Shown one piece after another: positions 12,110 to 22,395 of a stretch of 64,000 nt of DNA; within the stretch, counting starts at the first letter, position 1, and each line of letters opens with the position of its first letter. The notes under the pieces were generated by a model. That model saw only the letters and a program-made list of their open reading frames with translations, was not told the DNA's origin and made no database searches. The translations under genes were made by a program, and so were the position numbers. The DNA comes from Glutinoglossum americanum. Taxonomy: Eukaryota; Ascomycota; Geoglossomycetes; Geoglossales; Geoglossaceae. The stretch is from contig JAGHQL010000089.1 of the NCBI GenBank assembly GCA_020080175.1, positions 1-64,000 of the forward strand. The letters are read 5' to 3'.

Positions 12110-13440
12110 ATCTGGCTATCCATTGATTCCGCCACTGATCTGGGGGAGCGCTCTGGCTTCGGTAATCACGTCCACCGGGATTGCGATTTGTATCATCACC
12201 CTGTCTACAATGGCAGCACATCATGGCACTGGAGTACTAGTACCTCCGGGATGCTAACAGCAATAGCTAAGTAAGCTACGACTAGCAGGGGATTTTCTCA
12301 TATGCGTCGGCAATATGCATCGGGGGGGCTGGTTTTCAACTCTGCTGCAACGGCGACAAGGGTTAATGCGACTTATATTCACAACCGTCTAAGGCTTGAA
12401 GAATCCCAATTCTCCTACTCTGGCCATTTGTATGGCGTGGGTGCTTCAGTCGGCCTCACTGCCGTCGACGCGCTGGAGACTGCAGGCCAGATCCTAGCCT
12501 ACTGGTATACTGAGACTGGCTACTTTGCTCAAGCCAACTGCATTAGAAGTTCGACGTCCAAATGACACATTGATACTTCTCCCTACTGGTGATACCAAGC
12601 CAACCTATAATTTCGCCCTTGGATCGCTCCCTAACAACCAATACGATGGTCCTGAAGACTACGAATTATCTGCACAAGACAAAAAAGACTTGGTGGCAAT
12701 CGTAGCGGTCATACTGAAGGATAGAGCGTCTTTGCCATTCAGCAGGGGCAATTATGCTCCATTTGGCAAAGCGCAGTGTGAGGCTGTCTTTAAACAAATT
12801 GGGTAGACATTTCAATGGACCCAGCAGGGAAATTTATTACCGTGAGCCGTCTCGACAGTGGCACTCACGTTCTTCTCGAGTGTTGCCACCGGAAATGCCA
12901 GCTCCACACCCCGGAGTGACTCAAAAAGGGCCGTCTTAGCGGCTGTTACTTTGTCTCTTCATCCCATATTAGATGATATCCTACTCGCCTGCTGCGCAAT
13001 TTATGGCCGCAAACGATACATAGCGCTCCGAAACTATTGCTAGGGTCAAACGATAAGAGTTAGGGAGAGAGGGTGACCATGGCCATCATAGCCATTAACG
13101 CCATCACCCGCCCCCTTTACAGTTGGAGGGATTAGGACAATGGTGTGGGCTAGGATGCTACGCCTCAGCCACACTGATGTAAAAGGCATCCTAATCGGCG
13201 CCCCAATGGGAGGAACTAGTATTGCAGAGATGGTCTGCTCTATACACCTAAAGGGAGGGACTGGGTTGGCTGGGGATTCCTCAGACAAGGTCGCAGGAGA
13301 CATTTTGGCGAGACTGAGGAGCGCCGAGGGACATGCCGCGGCTGCCGTGGCGAACGCGGCGGATGTGCCGGCGGGCAGAAGAAGGTGGGAGAAGTACGTA
13401 GCCCTTAGGGATGTCGCGGAGGCTGAAATGAAAATTTACT
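12110..13440 (+). pseudogene. Decayed fungal multi-pass membrane protein gene
   Basis: Consecutive fragments follow the order of a fungus-specific membrane protein with a large extracellular domain. A hydrophobic PLIPPLIWGSALASV segment (about 12120) is followed by SGGLVFNSAATATRVNATY and LYGVGASVGLTAVDALE (12320-12480), then YWYTETGYFAQANCIR, YAPFGKAQCEAVFKQ (12745-12800), VSRLDSGTHVLL (about 12850) and LHPILDDILLACCAIYG (about 12960). These fall in different frames with no convincing introns between several of them, and the middle part usual in the family seems shortened. I therefore call it a pseudogene. Frame 13140-13442 may be its 3' end or unrelated. The function of intact relatives is unknown. 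Confidence 0.6.
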
Positions 13441-13449
13441 AGGCTCGGC

Positions 13450-14340
13450 TCTCACGACTGCAGCTACGAGCAACGGTCGCCTATGGCACGCCCTGAGCAT
13501 GCTCCTTTTTTTACACCTCTCTATCTTCTTACTCGAGTCATCCCTCCTCTAGTTTTTATCCTACTCCATCCTACTCTTGAGGTACGATATACAAAACCAG
13601 TACATAGGGTGCCCCGCGTACAAGGGGAGCCCGCTGGAATTCTTCGTTTGGCGACTTGTAGAGGTGGTGTGGGCATGCTGTTCGGTTGTCTGTATACCCC
13701 TGCGGAAGCGGTTCTTGCGCTGTATTGGGGTCAACTTCCAGTTCTGGGTTACTATTTGCAAGACCTGCTTTATAGGAGGCGGTCCTCATGCACTGTACTT
13801 CGTTTTTTCTGACAAGTCAATTCTGCAACCCACGACCAGCCCACAACAGCAGAGTCACAACACGCGAATTGACATTGAACCGATGGAAGGGTCCAGAACT
13901 GTTAGGTGGTCGCCAACCGCAATCCGCTTCGCAATGCTTTTACTCTGAAAATAGCGCCTTTGTGGCTCTTTCGTAGTAACTGGGGTCGTTTCGAGCTCCG
14001 AGGTCCCGTATAATATCTGCATAAAGTCTCCATTAAGTCTTCGAACGCCCCGGTAGATTTCCCTTGTGCGCCCATCAAACCGTTACCAGCAAAGAACCTT
14101 GAGCTTCGATGCCCTCAAGGCTTACAGGAAACCGTGAAGAACCCTTTCGTGCTTGAAGCGTATTTTAGTGCGATTGCCGGTGCGACAGTACCGAGCCTAC
14201 AGAATCACTAACCCAGCCGTCAACTGAGGTGCAAAGTACAGCGCGAACACTGGCGACAGCGGCATTGCGGGCATGCGGACCATCTAGACGATTCAACCCC
14301 ATAAGCTCATCCTCCAAGCCCTCAAGAAGATTCATGGGGG
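13450..14340. other. Gene-free stretch
   Basis: Overlapping short frames on both strands show no family signal and no consistent splice structure. I see nothing else. Confidence 0.4.
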
Positions 14341-14897
14341 GATGGAAATGAAGACTGCTTAAATTTTCGGTATGAGTATTTTGCAGCCAGGCCAGTGCGT
14401 ACAGGAAGCTTTTATCGGTACAACTACTTATAGAGAAGCTGCTGGTGTTTCAGCATGGCTGCTCTCAGCCAAAAGACTTAGTCGCCACCTGTGTCATGCC
14501 CGAAAGCTTATTCGCGGGCTGGAGAGGAAAGAGGTAAAGAGGTGTGGGGGCGGGCTAAACTGCTTTCCCGGATTCGGTAGGTGTGAAGCTTTTCGCTACC
14601 AGACAGAGTGCTATGAGGGCGGGGTAAATGTCGAAACAGTGAGGCGAGCGGGGTGCTTGCGAGGGCGATTGGATATCGTTGGTCGATTCCAGCGTCACTC
14701 TTCCTTTTCTCCTCTCTCACTCCCACCCTATCTCACACGTGCCCCACGAGTTGGCCGAAAAAGAAACGCGAGCATGTACGAGTATTAGTGTTTTGCCGTC
14801 CCTCAGCCGAAGAGCGGGGTCGTCGCCCCAATTCTCATTCTGCTCCTTCTGTTCACACCGATCGTACTCTACTTCGTATTTTACGTTGCCGCCGAGG

Positions 14898-16336
14898 ATG
14901 GCCTTTGCTTGGCTTATTTCTACGTTCCGTGCGCTGCCATTTCTACATATCCGGCGGAACGACTCCCGCCTCGATGATGACTCTCATTGGAGAAGACCAA
15001 AAGAGTGAGTCCGGTCGCTAGATCTCGGGTGGGTGAGTGAATGGATCGCTAACACCCGTCCACCCACCATATATACAGCGCTATAGAGGAAGTCGCACGC
15101 CTTTTGTGGCACAGATCCTTCGCGCCCGATGTCGCTGCCGCGATTGCTGATGAGATCAACAAATACGGTTATCAGGTTGAGGGGAAGGAGATGTACAGGG
15201 TCATTTTGGCGGACGCCGTTGGGGTCGATCAGGAACTTCTATATTGCGTACCGGATGAGCATCGGTCCGACCTACTAGAATACTGGTCTTCGGTCAGTTC
15301 CCTTGCCCGTCGACAGGCTGCGTCGTCAGTAGTTGCTAGCGTCGCCCCCGCCTCTAGCCCCATCGCTAGCTCCGCCGCCGCTCCAGCCACTGTAACCGTA
15401 ACCCCCCAACCTCCAGCCCCAGCCACTTCAACAGCGCCCTCAGTCGCCCCGACAACGCCCTCAACCGCTCCAAAGGCTCCTACCTCCGCGGCGACTGAGT
15501 CTATATCTATCTTTTTTCCCCCCATTACGCTGTCCAGTCTGACAGATTCCACACTCTTAACCATTCAGACCACCATTGGTCCTATCCAAAGCGCCTCTCG
15601 GGTTGGTCTACCGAGTTCGGCACCCACCGCGGGCTCATCGCGGACGGTAGCCACAGTAATTCAAACAAGCGGTGCGGCGACTACCTCCTCCACCGGCGGT
15701 CCAGGCGGCCTCTCAAAGGGTACCAAAATTGGCATTGCGGTCGCGGTCCCTGTCGCTATCATCTTGCTCGCGGGCATCGCCATCCTCCTTTGGCTAAACC
15801 GAAGATACAAACGTAAACTAGGGTTACGGCATCCCGACGATGGACTGCCTGTCGAACAGGGTCCAGGTGTCGCCGAGGCGATGTCAAATGAAATCCAGGG
15901 GGCCAAGCACCCGAGTGGTATACCGGAAATGGCTGGCGCCGGATTCCCGCATCCATGGCTTCCTCCCCAGCGGAGTGAGCTCCATGACACTTCACGAGTA
16001 GAGGTGGCTGCAATCCCCACACCACCACGCGGCGATATCTTCCTCACCACAGGAACTCCAGAACTCCCGGCGGGAGCACCTACGCGGAACTTTGGAGCTC
16101 AAAATCCATCCAACAACACCTTCAAAGAAGCTATAACGTCTTCTCGGTGGCTCTCGCGGAAGCCCGTAGGCTCGGCCAGGCATGCGGACCCGACTCGGTT
16201 CCACGCCGGCGGAAGCAGCGTCCCAGGCCCTCTGAACGAACGCGAAAGGCAGATCCGGGAATTGGAGGAACAGCGGCAGAAGCTGGATGCAGAGCAGCAA
16301 GCTCTTCAGGAACGGCTGAGTAGGTTGCACGCGTAG
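14898..16336 (+). CDS. Type I membrane protein, unknown function (paralog B)
   Basis: Two exons (14898-15004 and 15079-16336) with a 74-nt intron give 454 aa. The architecture is the same as paralog A: a short hydrophobic N-terminus (MAFAWLISTFRALPFL), NDSRLDDDSHWRRPKD, the conserved block AIEEVARLLWHRSFAPDVA through LLEYWSSV, an Ala/Thr/Pro/Ser-rich stalk, one span at about 250-273 (IGIAVAVPVAIILLAGIAILLW), NRRYKRK, and a C-terminal coiled coil (RQIRELEEQRQKLDAEQQ). The signal peptide is weaker than in paralog A because HIRRN follows it closely. The stalk has diverged most and the membrane and coiled-coil parts least, which points to constraint on both copies. The gene's 3' flank carries the MITE at 16427. 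Confidence 0.75.
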
Positions 16337-16426
16337 GGCTCGGGACCTGTTTAGTTGTGGTTATCCCACCTTAGGATAGTTGGGATCTATTCGCACTGTA
16401 ACTGCTTAAAACGGCCCGCTTCAGTA

Positions 16427-16942
16427 AAGTCCGAGATGGCCATTCGCACCAGATGGCCATTCGTACCACCATGTACCTCGCTTGCTATTATCTGGCAAAA
16501 AGGTACTTAATTTTCGATTTTTTAGACTCGACAAGCCCTTCCACATCTTATTCAAACGAAAAATGGTTTTTTCCATGTAATGAAGAAATGTGTATACAAT
16601 CAATATAGAAAGTTTTATTGTCATTAATACAAAGGGTGTTATAAAGAGTTAAAATTCTACCTTGCTATTTCCTATACAAAATAACTAGTAAAATTTACAA
16701 TATTTGTATAAGAAGTTGATGAAATAGAATTTTTAGTCTATCATAATGTTCTCTGTATTAAATAACAATACTACCTTCAATACTGATTGTATGCATATTC
16801 CTCCATTACATAGAACAGCCATTTTATTCTTGAATAAGTGTAGAAGGACTTATAGTATTTCTAAAAAATCGAAAATTAAGTACCTTTTTGCCATAAAATA
16901 GCAAGCGAGGTACATGGTGGTGCGAATGGCCATCTCGGACTC
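16427..16942. mobile_element. Complete foldback MITE, TA target duplication
   Basis: The 516-bp element lies between TA dinucleotides (16425-16426 and 16943-16944). The arms are inverted for roughly 200 bp each. The ends begin AAGTCCGAGATGGCC and GAGTCCGAGATGGCC, and share CCATGTACCTCGCTTGCTA, CAAAAAGGTACTTAATTTTC and ATTCAA...ATGTAATG...ATACAATC. The left arm has an extra internal tandem copy of a GATGGCCATTCG-like block. There is no coding capacity. TA duplications and the simple ends fit a Tc1/mariner-type MITE. Confidence 0.85.
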
Positions 16943-17245
16943 TAGATACCGTAGTCGACCACCTCCTGGAGCTACCCATGGCCAATAAATCGAGTGCGGA
17001 GCGAGGAGGTGGGTAAGATGCGACGGTCCTTCTGGGGTATTTTATTTCTGGGCAGACCGATTAATCTGTAGGTAGATAGCCTTTCAAGCAAGCCATTCTA
17101 CTCGACGTTGTCTTGTTGCCGGCGATCCCTTAACTGCGGTTACCCTTCCTCCGGGGGGCTCTTAGGGTCCGTACCTCTGTAGTCGATGGCGGTGGTTCGA
17201 GCAACTGCCTTGAGGCTGGATGCAGTAGAATACACCTACTGACGA

Positions 17246-17519
17246 ATCCATTTGAGGGCTAACCGCGTTTAAATCAATATATTAGCAGGCATATATCAGG
17301 AAGAAAACTAGGCCAGGTGGGAATTGGCTGTGGTACTCCCCGGGCCGCCAAAGCTGCCGCCCTGCAAGTGGCGGCTGACAGGCTACCCCTGTCGCAAGGC
17401 TGTGGCTTGGCAATAGCGCTAGATAAGGCTGAACACTGGCCTACGAGGGACGGCATCAAGCAAAGAACCTCCACTTAAGATTCCGCCATCATCAGAATAG
17501 CTAGCAGTCTAACGCCGAA
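17246..17519. other. Intergenic, promoter side of the 17520 gene
   Basis: This is a short region with no supported gene. It should hold the upstream control region of the membrane-protein gene starting at 17520. Confidence 0.4.
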
Positions 17520-19359
17520 ATGTCCGCTATAATTCAATCAGCTTCCCCGCCTGCTCCGCTAGCAAATCGCTGGGGAAGAGAGCTCCTCATCGCGGAAATA
17601 TCCTTCATTACCCTTATCTGGGCTACGGCTCTGGCCTTGCTGATAAGGTCCTACTACAACCGCTTCGACACAAGGGAAAGGGCGGGAGACCTATATCTCT
17701 CCCAGTTGTCACTAATCCCACCATCGCTGTCGAGAGCGACTTCAACATCGCCCATAAAGACGCAGGAGATCGCTAGCCCAAAAGCTCAGAAAGCGGCCCC
17801 AAACATCCTCAGCTGCGTGATGATCTTGTGCATCGCGCCATTGATGCACTGCTTGTTCGTTTTGGCAGTGGCGATTCTGGAGGCGGGGCTACCGACTATG
17901 ACACATACTGGAACTAGGCCTATCGAGTCAGCTGAGCATGTTATCGACCTAACCTGGAAAGTCTTTGTAGGGATGGGTATCTTTCTCTGCCTGATTGCGG
18001 TGGCCTTTCGGGCCACTCTTTTATCGACGTATGGGGTATTGCTGACGGGGTGTGGTGCCTTAATTCGTATCGGACTTAGGCCTATATATATGGAATCGCC
18101 TCTCGTAACACCTATCTCCATTAATACATTATCAATATCCCTGGTAGTATTACCAGCCGTTGTGATCCAATTGCTGCTGCTTGCTGAGCGTACGGGACTC
18201 GAAGTTTTTAGGCGGGTTGGGTATGCTCATTCGCCTTTAGAAGCTCATGGGGTCCGTAAGTTTCTCGGCTACCAGCATGCAAAACGAACATCCCCTTTTG
18301 GGGTCCAGCGTCTAGAATGGACATGCGTAAGCATATAACGCGCGTTTGGAAAGCATCGGATTGCTTACAGTCCCTGCAGAAGTGTGGATACAGTTCTTAC
18401 GACGACTACCAAGTACTGCAGCCAAACGCGCTGACGAAATTAGCAACGGTCCTCTGCCATGCTGGGACTGCCGCGCGGATCAACCAAAACCCCAACCCTG
18501 AATCAAGAATCCAAGCCTTTAGAAGAACAATGACGAACACCTACCACGACTTCTTGAGGCTTCGGAGGAGGCTGGATGACTCGCAAACGCTTCCTACCAC
18601 AAGAGTCTCGGAGTCTGGATGCACCGAAAGGGGTGCTGGCCATGATGCACCTAATAAAACCTACCTCCTAACATGCATCAATAGCGGGAGATTCGCAACG
18701 AGGGTATATCATACGCAGCTTCGGGATGTAAAAAACGACCAGCAACTTCTCACGCGGCTCAGAGCTGAGTACCAAAAGATCCGCGGTTCAGCACTGAGAA
18801 GCGTTTTCTCTCTCAAGGATGTAAACGCGATTAACTTCATCCAGGTAGAATGTTACACCTTCCACACAATATAATCGCCTAGGCCCCTGGGCTAACTCCA
18901 TCTCCTAAATAGTTCGAGCTCCGACCAAACACCTTGGTTGACTGTCTCCAAAAGAACCAGCTTCCACCTGCAAAGAACACAGAGTACATCTACGCCCCAC
19001 GACCTCCGATGGTGATTCCACCCATAGGCGAGCGTTACTTAATGCACATATACACCCACCCCTGTGACGCACCCACCGATACAACCTGCCTGGACCGACT
19101 GCCAAAGAAGTACGAACGACTTTCACTCGGCCTTACAAGCGAGAACCGGGGCTGGGGAATCTATTTTGTAGAAGGAGTGCATTTGCCCAAGACCTTGCTG
19201 GTGCTAGTAGGATTGCTAAGCATCGGCGGCGTGGTGTTTGGCGTTTATTGGACGGTGGTAGAACGCGATATCCAGGGAGCGTGGACGGCTGCAGGGTGTG
19301 TGTTTGGGTTACTAACGTTGGGTATCGCGACGGTGCAGTCTTGGCTTTTTATGCGTTGA
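17520..19359 (+). CDS. Fungus-specific multi-pass membrane protein
   Basis: Three exons are inferred: 17520-18255, 18309-18844 and 18913-19359, with introns of 53 and 68 nt. Phases agree, giving 572 aa. The N-terminal part has about four hydrophobic segments (LLIAEISFITLIWATALALLI; NILSCVMILCIAPLMHCLFV; VFVGMGIFLCLIAVAF; LSISLVVLPAVVIQLLLL). A central soluble domain contains RIQAFRRTMTNTYHDFLRLRR, YLLTCINSGRFATRVYHTQL and SVFSLKDVNAINFIQFE. The conserved C-terminal block is PRPPMVIPPIGERYLMH...HP, then RGWGIYFVEG-like and two membrane spans. Proteins with this central and C-terminal block are common in Pezizomycotina, often beside NLR genes, but have no known function. The 18256 intron joins what could be read as two genes; without it the first frame would end at 18338. 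Confidence 0.7.
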
Positions 19360-19754
19360 GATGGGCTTTCAGCTGCTGCGGAGGCGTAACCCGGGAGAAT
19401 GCGGACCCTGCGGTGGTATAAGGCAGTCCGTATCACTAGTTACACGATACTTTTAGTGTCGCTCTATTAGCTCGTTAGGGTACTCTTGTTAAACTCTCTG
19501 GAGTAGGAGGGGCTGATCGCCGTTATTCTGCCTCGTAGACTTGTAGGCGCAATTTCCTTGCAGTCCGAGACGAGGAAAAATTCCAGAGCCTAGTGTCCAT
19601 CCTTGCCAGCTCCACGAAGAGGCTTTACGAATTAGCTCCATCGGGTGAGACGGCCGATTTGGCAAGTACCCTGAGAGCGCTAAATCTTGTTGTTGATGGT
19701 ATATCTGGCGCTTTCGACTTCTCTCGATTGGTGGGGGTTGGCGACATGCGTTAA
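19360..19754. other. Gene-free stretch left of a MITE fragment
   Basis: No supported gene is seen. Short plus-strand fragments (VRDEEKFQSLVSILASSTKRLY-like, about 19570-19720) could be the 5' part of the NACHT remnant that follows, but this is weak. Confidence 0.3.
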
Positions 19755-19915
19755 GAGTCCGAGATGGCCGGTTGGAGCGTAAGTATCTCGCTTACCAGTT
19801 TTGCAGCGAAAAGGTACTTAATTCCCAACCTTTTAGAAACCCTATAAGCTCCCCCATATTTGTTCAAAGATTAAATAACTTTTTGATATATTAGAAGAAT
19901 GTTTAATATTAAAAT
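19755..19915. mobile_element. Left-end fragment of the TA-type MITE
   Basis: It starts GAGTCCGAGATGGCCGGTTGGAG and continues with the same order of blocks as 46923 onward (GCTTACCAGTTTTGCAGC, AAAAGGTACTTAATTC, TTTTAGAAACCCTATAA, TATTAGAAGAATG). No matching right end is seen before the NACHT remnant, so the element is truncated. Confidence 0.7.
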
Positions 19916-19989
19916 CACGCGGAGCCTGAACCATGGAGTCTTTCCAGCCGCTGTGCGGGGACCACCAGACGATGTTTTCCGCTTGTCGA

Positions 19990-20400
19990 TGGCTACAACG
20001 AGACCTCGAATGAAAGTGTACTAAGGAGACCATACAGGCAAGGTGCACGGGAGGTTTTCTTGACAGAATTGTTCAGATCAGTGGCTGACACGAAGGGCCG
20101 CATCACCCTCATAGGCAGAGATGAGGTCGATCTCAAACGGCAAATTCTCGAAGCCGACCTAATAACTTCTCTCAATGTTCGTACATATAGCATTTGTCCC
20201 GAAGATACGGCTAAAGACGTTCCATCTTTCTCCCGCCAACTGCCGGAGTGTGACTCGAAGGGATGAAGGCTGATATCAAGGAAGAGACCGCAAGGCGGCT
20301 ATCTAATCACTCTCAGGGAGTATTCATGTGGGTCCGGTTGAGTGGAGCAACGCTAGATCCAAGTAGAAGTCTAGCTCGGCTCATAAGAGACGACTAAGAT
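19990..20400 (+). pseudogene. Remnant of a NACHT (STAND) receptor gene
   Basis: The sequence reads as the C-terminal half of a fungal NACHT domain. A DGYNE-like block is followed by a sensor-like stretch (ELFRSVADTKGRITLIGRDEVDLKRQI), LNVRTYSICPEDTAKDVPSFSR, and, after a frame change, DIKEETARRLSNHSQGVFMWVRL, the usual end of the family's NTPase region. Walker A and the receptor's flanking domains are absent, and a truncated MITE lies immediately upstream. It converges on the Helo_like_N gene at 20594. Confidence 0.65.
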
Positions 20401-20593
20401 CCTATTGGCTGAATCAAAGTCACCTTACAGAAATAAGTTCAAGGCGACCATAGTCTTCCAGGCTGTATCTCCCACGATATACGCCTGATTCTCACATCCT
20501 CGACCTCCATCTATACCCTTAAATCCTGCCGATATAAAGGTCTCGCATATCCGCCCAATCCAGTCCAACCCCTTGAATCACGTCAAAGCCTTG

Positions 20594-22395
20594 CTAGGTC
20601 CCAATTGCCCCCGGGCGCGGGACCTCTCCGCCATCCCTCAACAGTCGAGGGAACCATCTCCCTTCAAGTCCTTGCATCTCGCTCCACGGCCCAAAGGCCC
20701 AAACCGAAGGGTGGGAGGACATATACCTCTGCAGCTCCATACCGAGCCTACACAGCTCTAAAAGGTGACGCACGCGTTCCTGGTCGTTGAGGGGGGAAGC
20801 ATATTGTGCGAGATAATCGGACACCTGAGTTGCGATAGCTGGAGAGTCTACATCTCGACTTGGGACTTGGTTAGCGGGGCGAGTTGGGGGAAAAACTCTA
20901 CAGATTGTGGACCCTTACCCCAGGACTATCCCGTCTATAATTGCCCTTGCAATGTACTGGCGAATAGCCGTGTGTCGTGTCCGGGGGTCGTCAAGTCCTG
21001 GTGTCGCGGATTGCGCGCTTGAGGTGCCGTCACGGAGATAGAAGTGTTCGGCGTGTAGGTCAATAAAGGTACCTAGTCGAGAAACGAGATCGATAATGTC
21101 TTTATCATCGATGCATTCCACAGACCGGTATTCCAGTATTGGTGCGAGTTCAGAATGCTCACGTTGGCCCTGCCGGCGGGACGTAGAAGGCCGATCTCTA
21201 GTCGATGGCCTAGTTTGGGATGAGGAAGTTCTCTCTCGTCTCGACGAGGGCGGTCGCCTCGGCGAGGGCGGCCGACCTCCAGACAACAGCCCAATTCGGG
21301 ATGAGGGTCTCTTTCGTCTTGGTGAGGGCGACCATTCGCCCCTAAAGGTCGAAGTGGGCCTCTCTCGTCGCGAATCACTCTGTGGTCCTACGATATCTCT
21401 GTGGGGGAACCTATGGGAAGAGGGATCCGACCCCTGTGGCCCCAGGTTGGTGGGTAGTTGAGAATTACTAGGAAAGTCCGCACCGCTGCTACTGCCGTCA
21501 TACCACTGAGGATTGTAAAGATCACTCAAAGATAATGGCAAAGTTAGGACAGAGATGTTGGACACTTCTGCAAGGCTAAGCATCGAGAGCATCGACCAAC
21601 CAGCCTTAGGCGCCTCTGAGCTGCCTAGGGATATGGCTGAAGGTGAGGATGACGCCCTCCTGTATACTCGAGTATCAAGTAATATCTCTTCGAAGGCACG
21701 GTGAAGCCACCCTACATCTCTGATACCCTGGGGTCCTAATAGTGTGGTGGCTGGATCGGTACCATCGCGCTCCAACCCCTCCTTCTGGGTTATTGATCCG
21801 GGCCTTATTTTCTTCAGCCAGCTTGCCGTGTCGGGGCTGCCTTCAACTAGATTGCAGAGCTTGCTCACACCGCTTCTAGCCTCCGCGGACGATTTACTAA
21901 ATTGATACAGAGCAAAGTGGTATTAGTGAGTAACCCATAAGAAAGGCACTGCAAGCCTCTATACCATGTAAGTATCGTTAGTACTAGCGTTAGTGATGAC
22001 TTGTGAGCTTGCAGGCGTTGAATAAGCTGAGCTATAGCTGGCTTCTTCCATGCCCATTTCATCCGATCCAGAATACTCATCTCGCCATTCTTCTTCAAAC
22101 TATCGACCACTTTCTCCAGCTCTGAAACTGTGTAGACCACTGCTGTCAAAGTAGCAAGGAATCTGTCAACCTCAATCATGGATTCGCGAGACGCTTCAGG
22201 CCGCTCAGTTCTATCGATAAAAGGCTGCAGCTCGGAGACCACAGTGTTAATATCATTGATTTCTGTTCGGACAGCTATCGCGAGGCTGGGAGCATTGATC
22301 GAATTTGAAATGAATCCTCCCAACGAGTTGGAAACTTTGGCGGTTGCTGCGAGCAACCCCACTACCGATGCCGCTACCGATAGCGGGTCCGCCAT
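20594..22395 (-). CDS. Helo_like_N-type (fungal STAND N-terminal domain) protein
   Basis: Three exons are inferred (22395-21965, 21896-20919, 20858-20594) with introns of 68 and 60 nt and consistent phases, giving about 557 aa. The N-terminus MADPLSVAASVVGLLAATAKVSN through KKPAIAQLIQRLQAHKSSLTLVLTILTC is the helical N-terminal module found at the start of many fungal NLR-like proteins. SGVSKLCNLVEGSPD follows across the first intron. The middle (about 200-370) is low-complexity, Ser/Arg/Pro-rich, with repeated RPSS/RRERP-type blocks. The C-terminus (DKDIIDLVSRLGTFIDLHAEHFY, TRHTAIRQYIARAIIDGIV, then SDYLAQYASPLNDQERVRHLLELC) resembles a helical domain shared by other fungal proteins with this N-terminus. 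There is no NACHT or repeat domain, so it is a stand-alone signalling-type protein. The second intron's acceptor was chosen because it alone keeps the frame. Confidence 0.75.

Larger units (their letters stand above)
14341..17245. repeat. Segmental duplication, copy B
   Basis: This arm is collinear with copy A (4900-7220) and holds the second membrane-protein gene. Relative to copy A it has an insertion of about 640 bp after the stop codon, of which 516 bp is a MITE. Collinearity resumes at about 16998 (GCGAGGAGGTGGGTAAG) and fades after GATGGCGGTGG (about 17190). Confidence 0.75.

Noticed and set aside
13483-13948. Overlapping frames on both strands
   Set aside because: No motif, no signal peptide with a sensible mature part, and no similarity to the nearby pseudogene.
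17520-18338. A separate 272-codon gene ending at 18338
   Set aside because: A clean GT...AG intron (18256-18308) restores exactly the frame of the downstream exon, giving one three-exon gene. A separate gene remains possible without RNA data.
19500-19740. Possible 5' exon of the NACHT remnant
   Set aside because: Only a short hydrophilic fragment can be read and no diagnostic motif is present, so it was left out of the pseudogene span.
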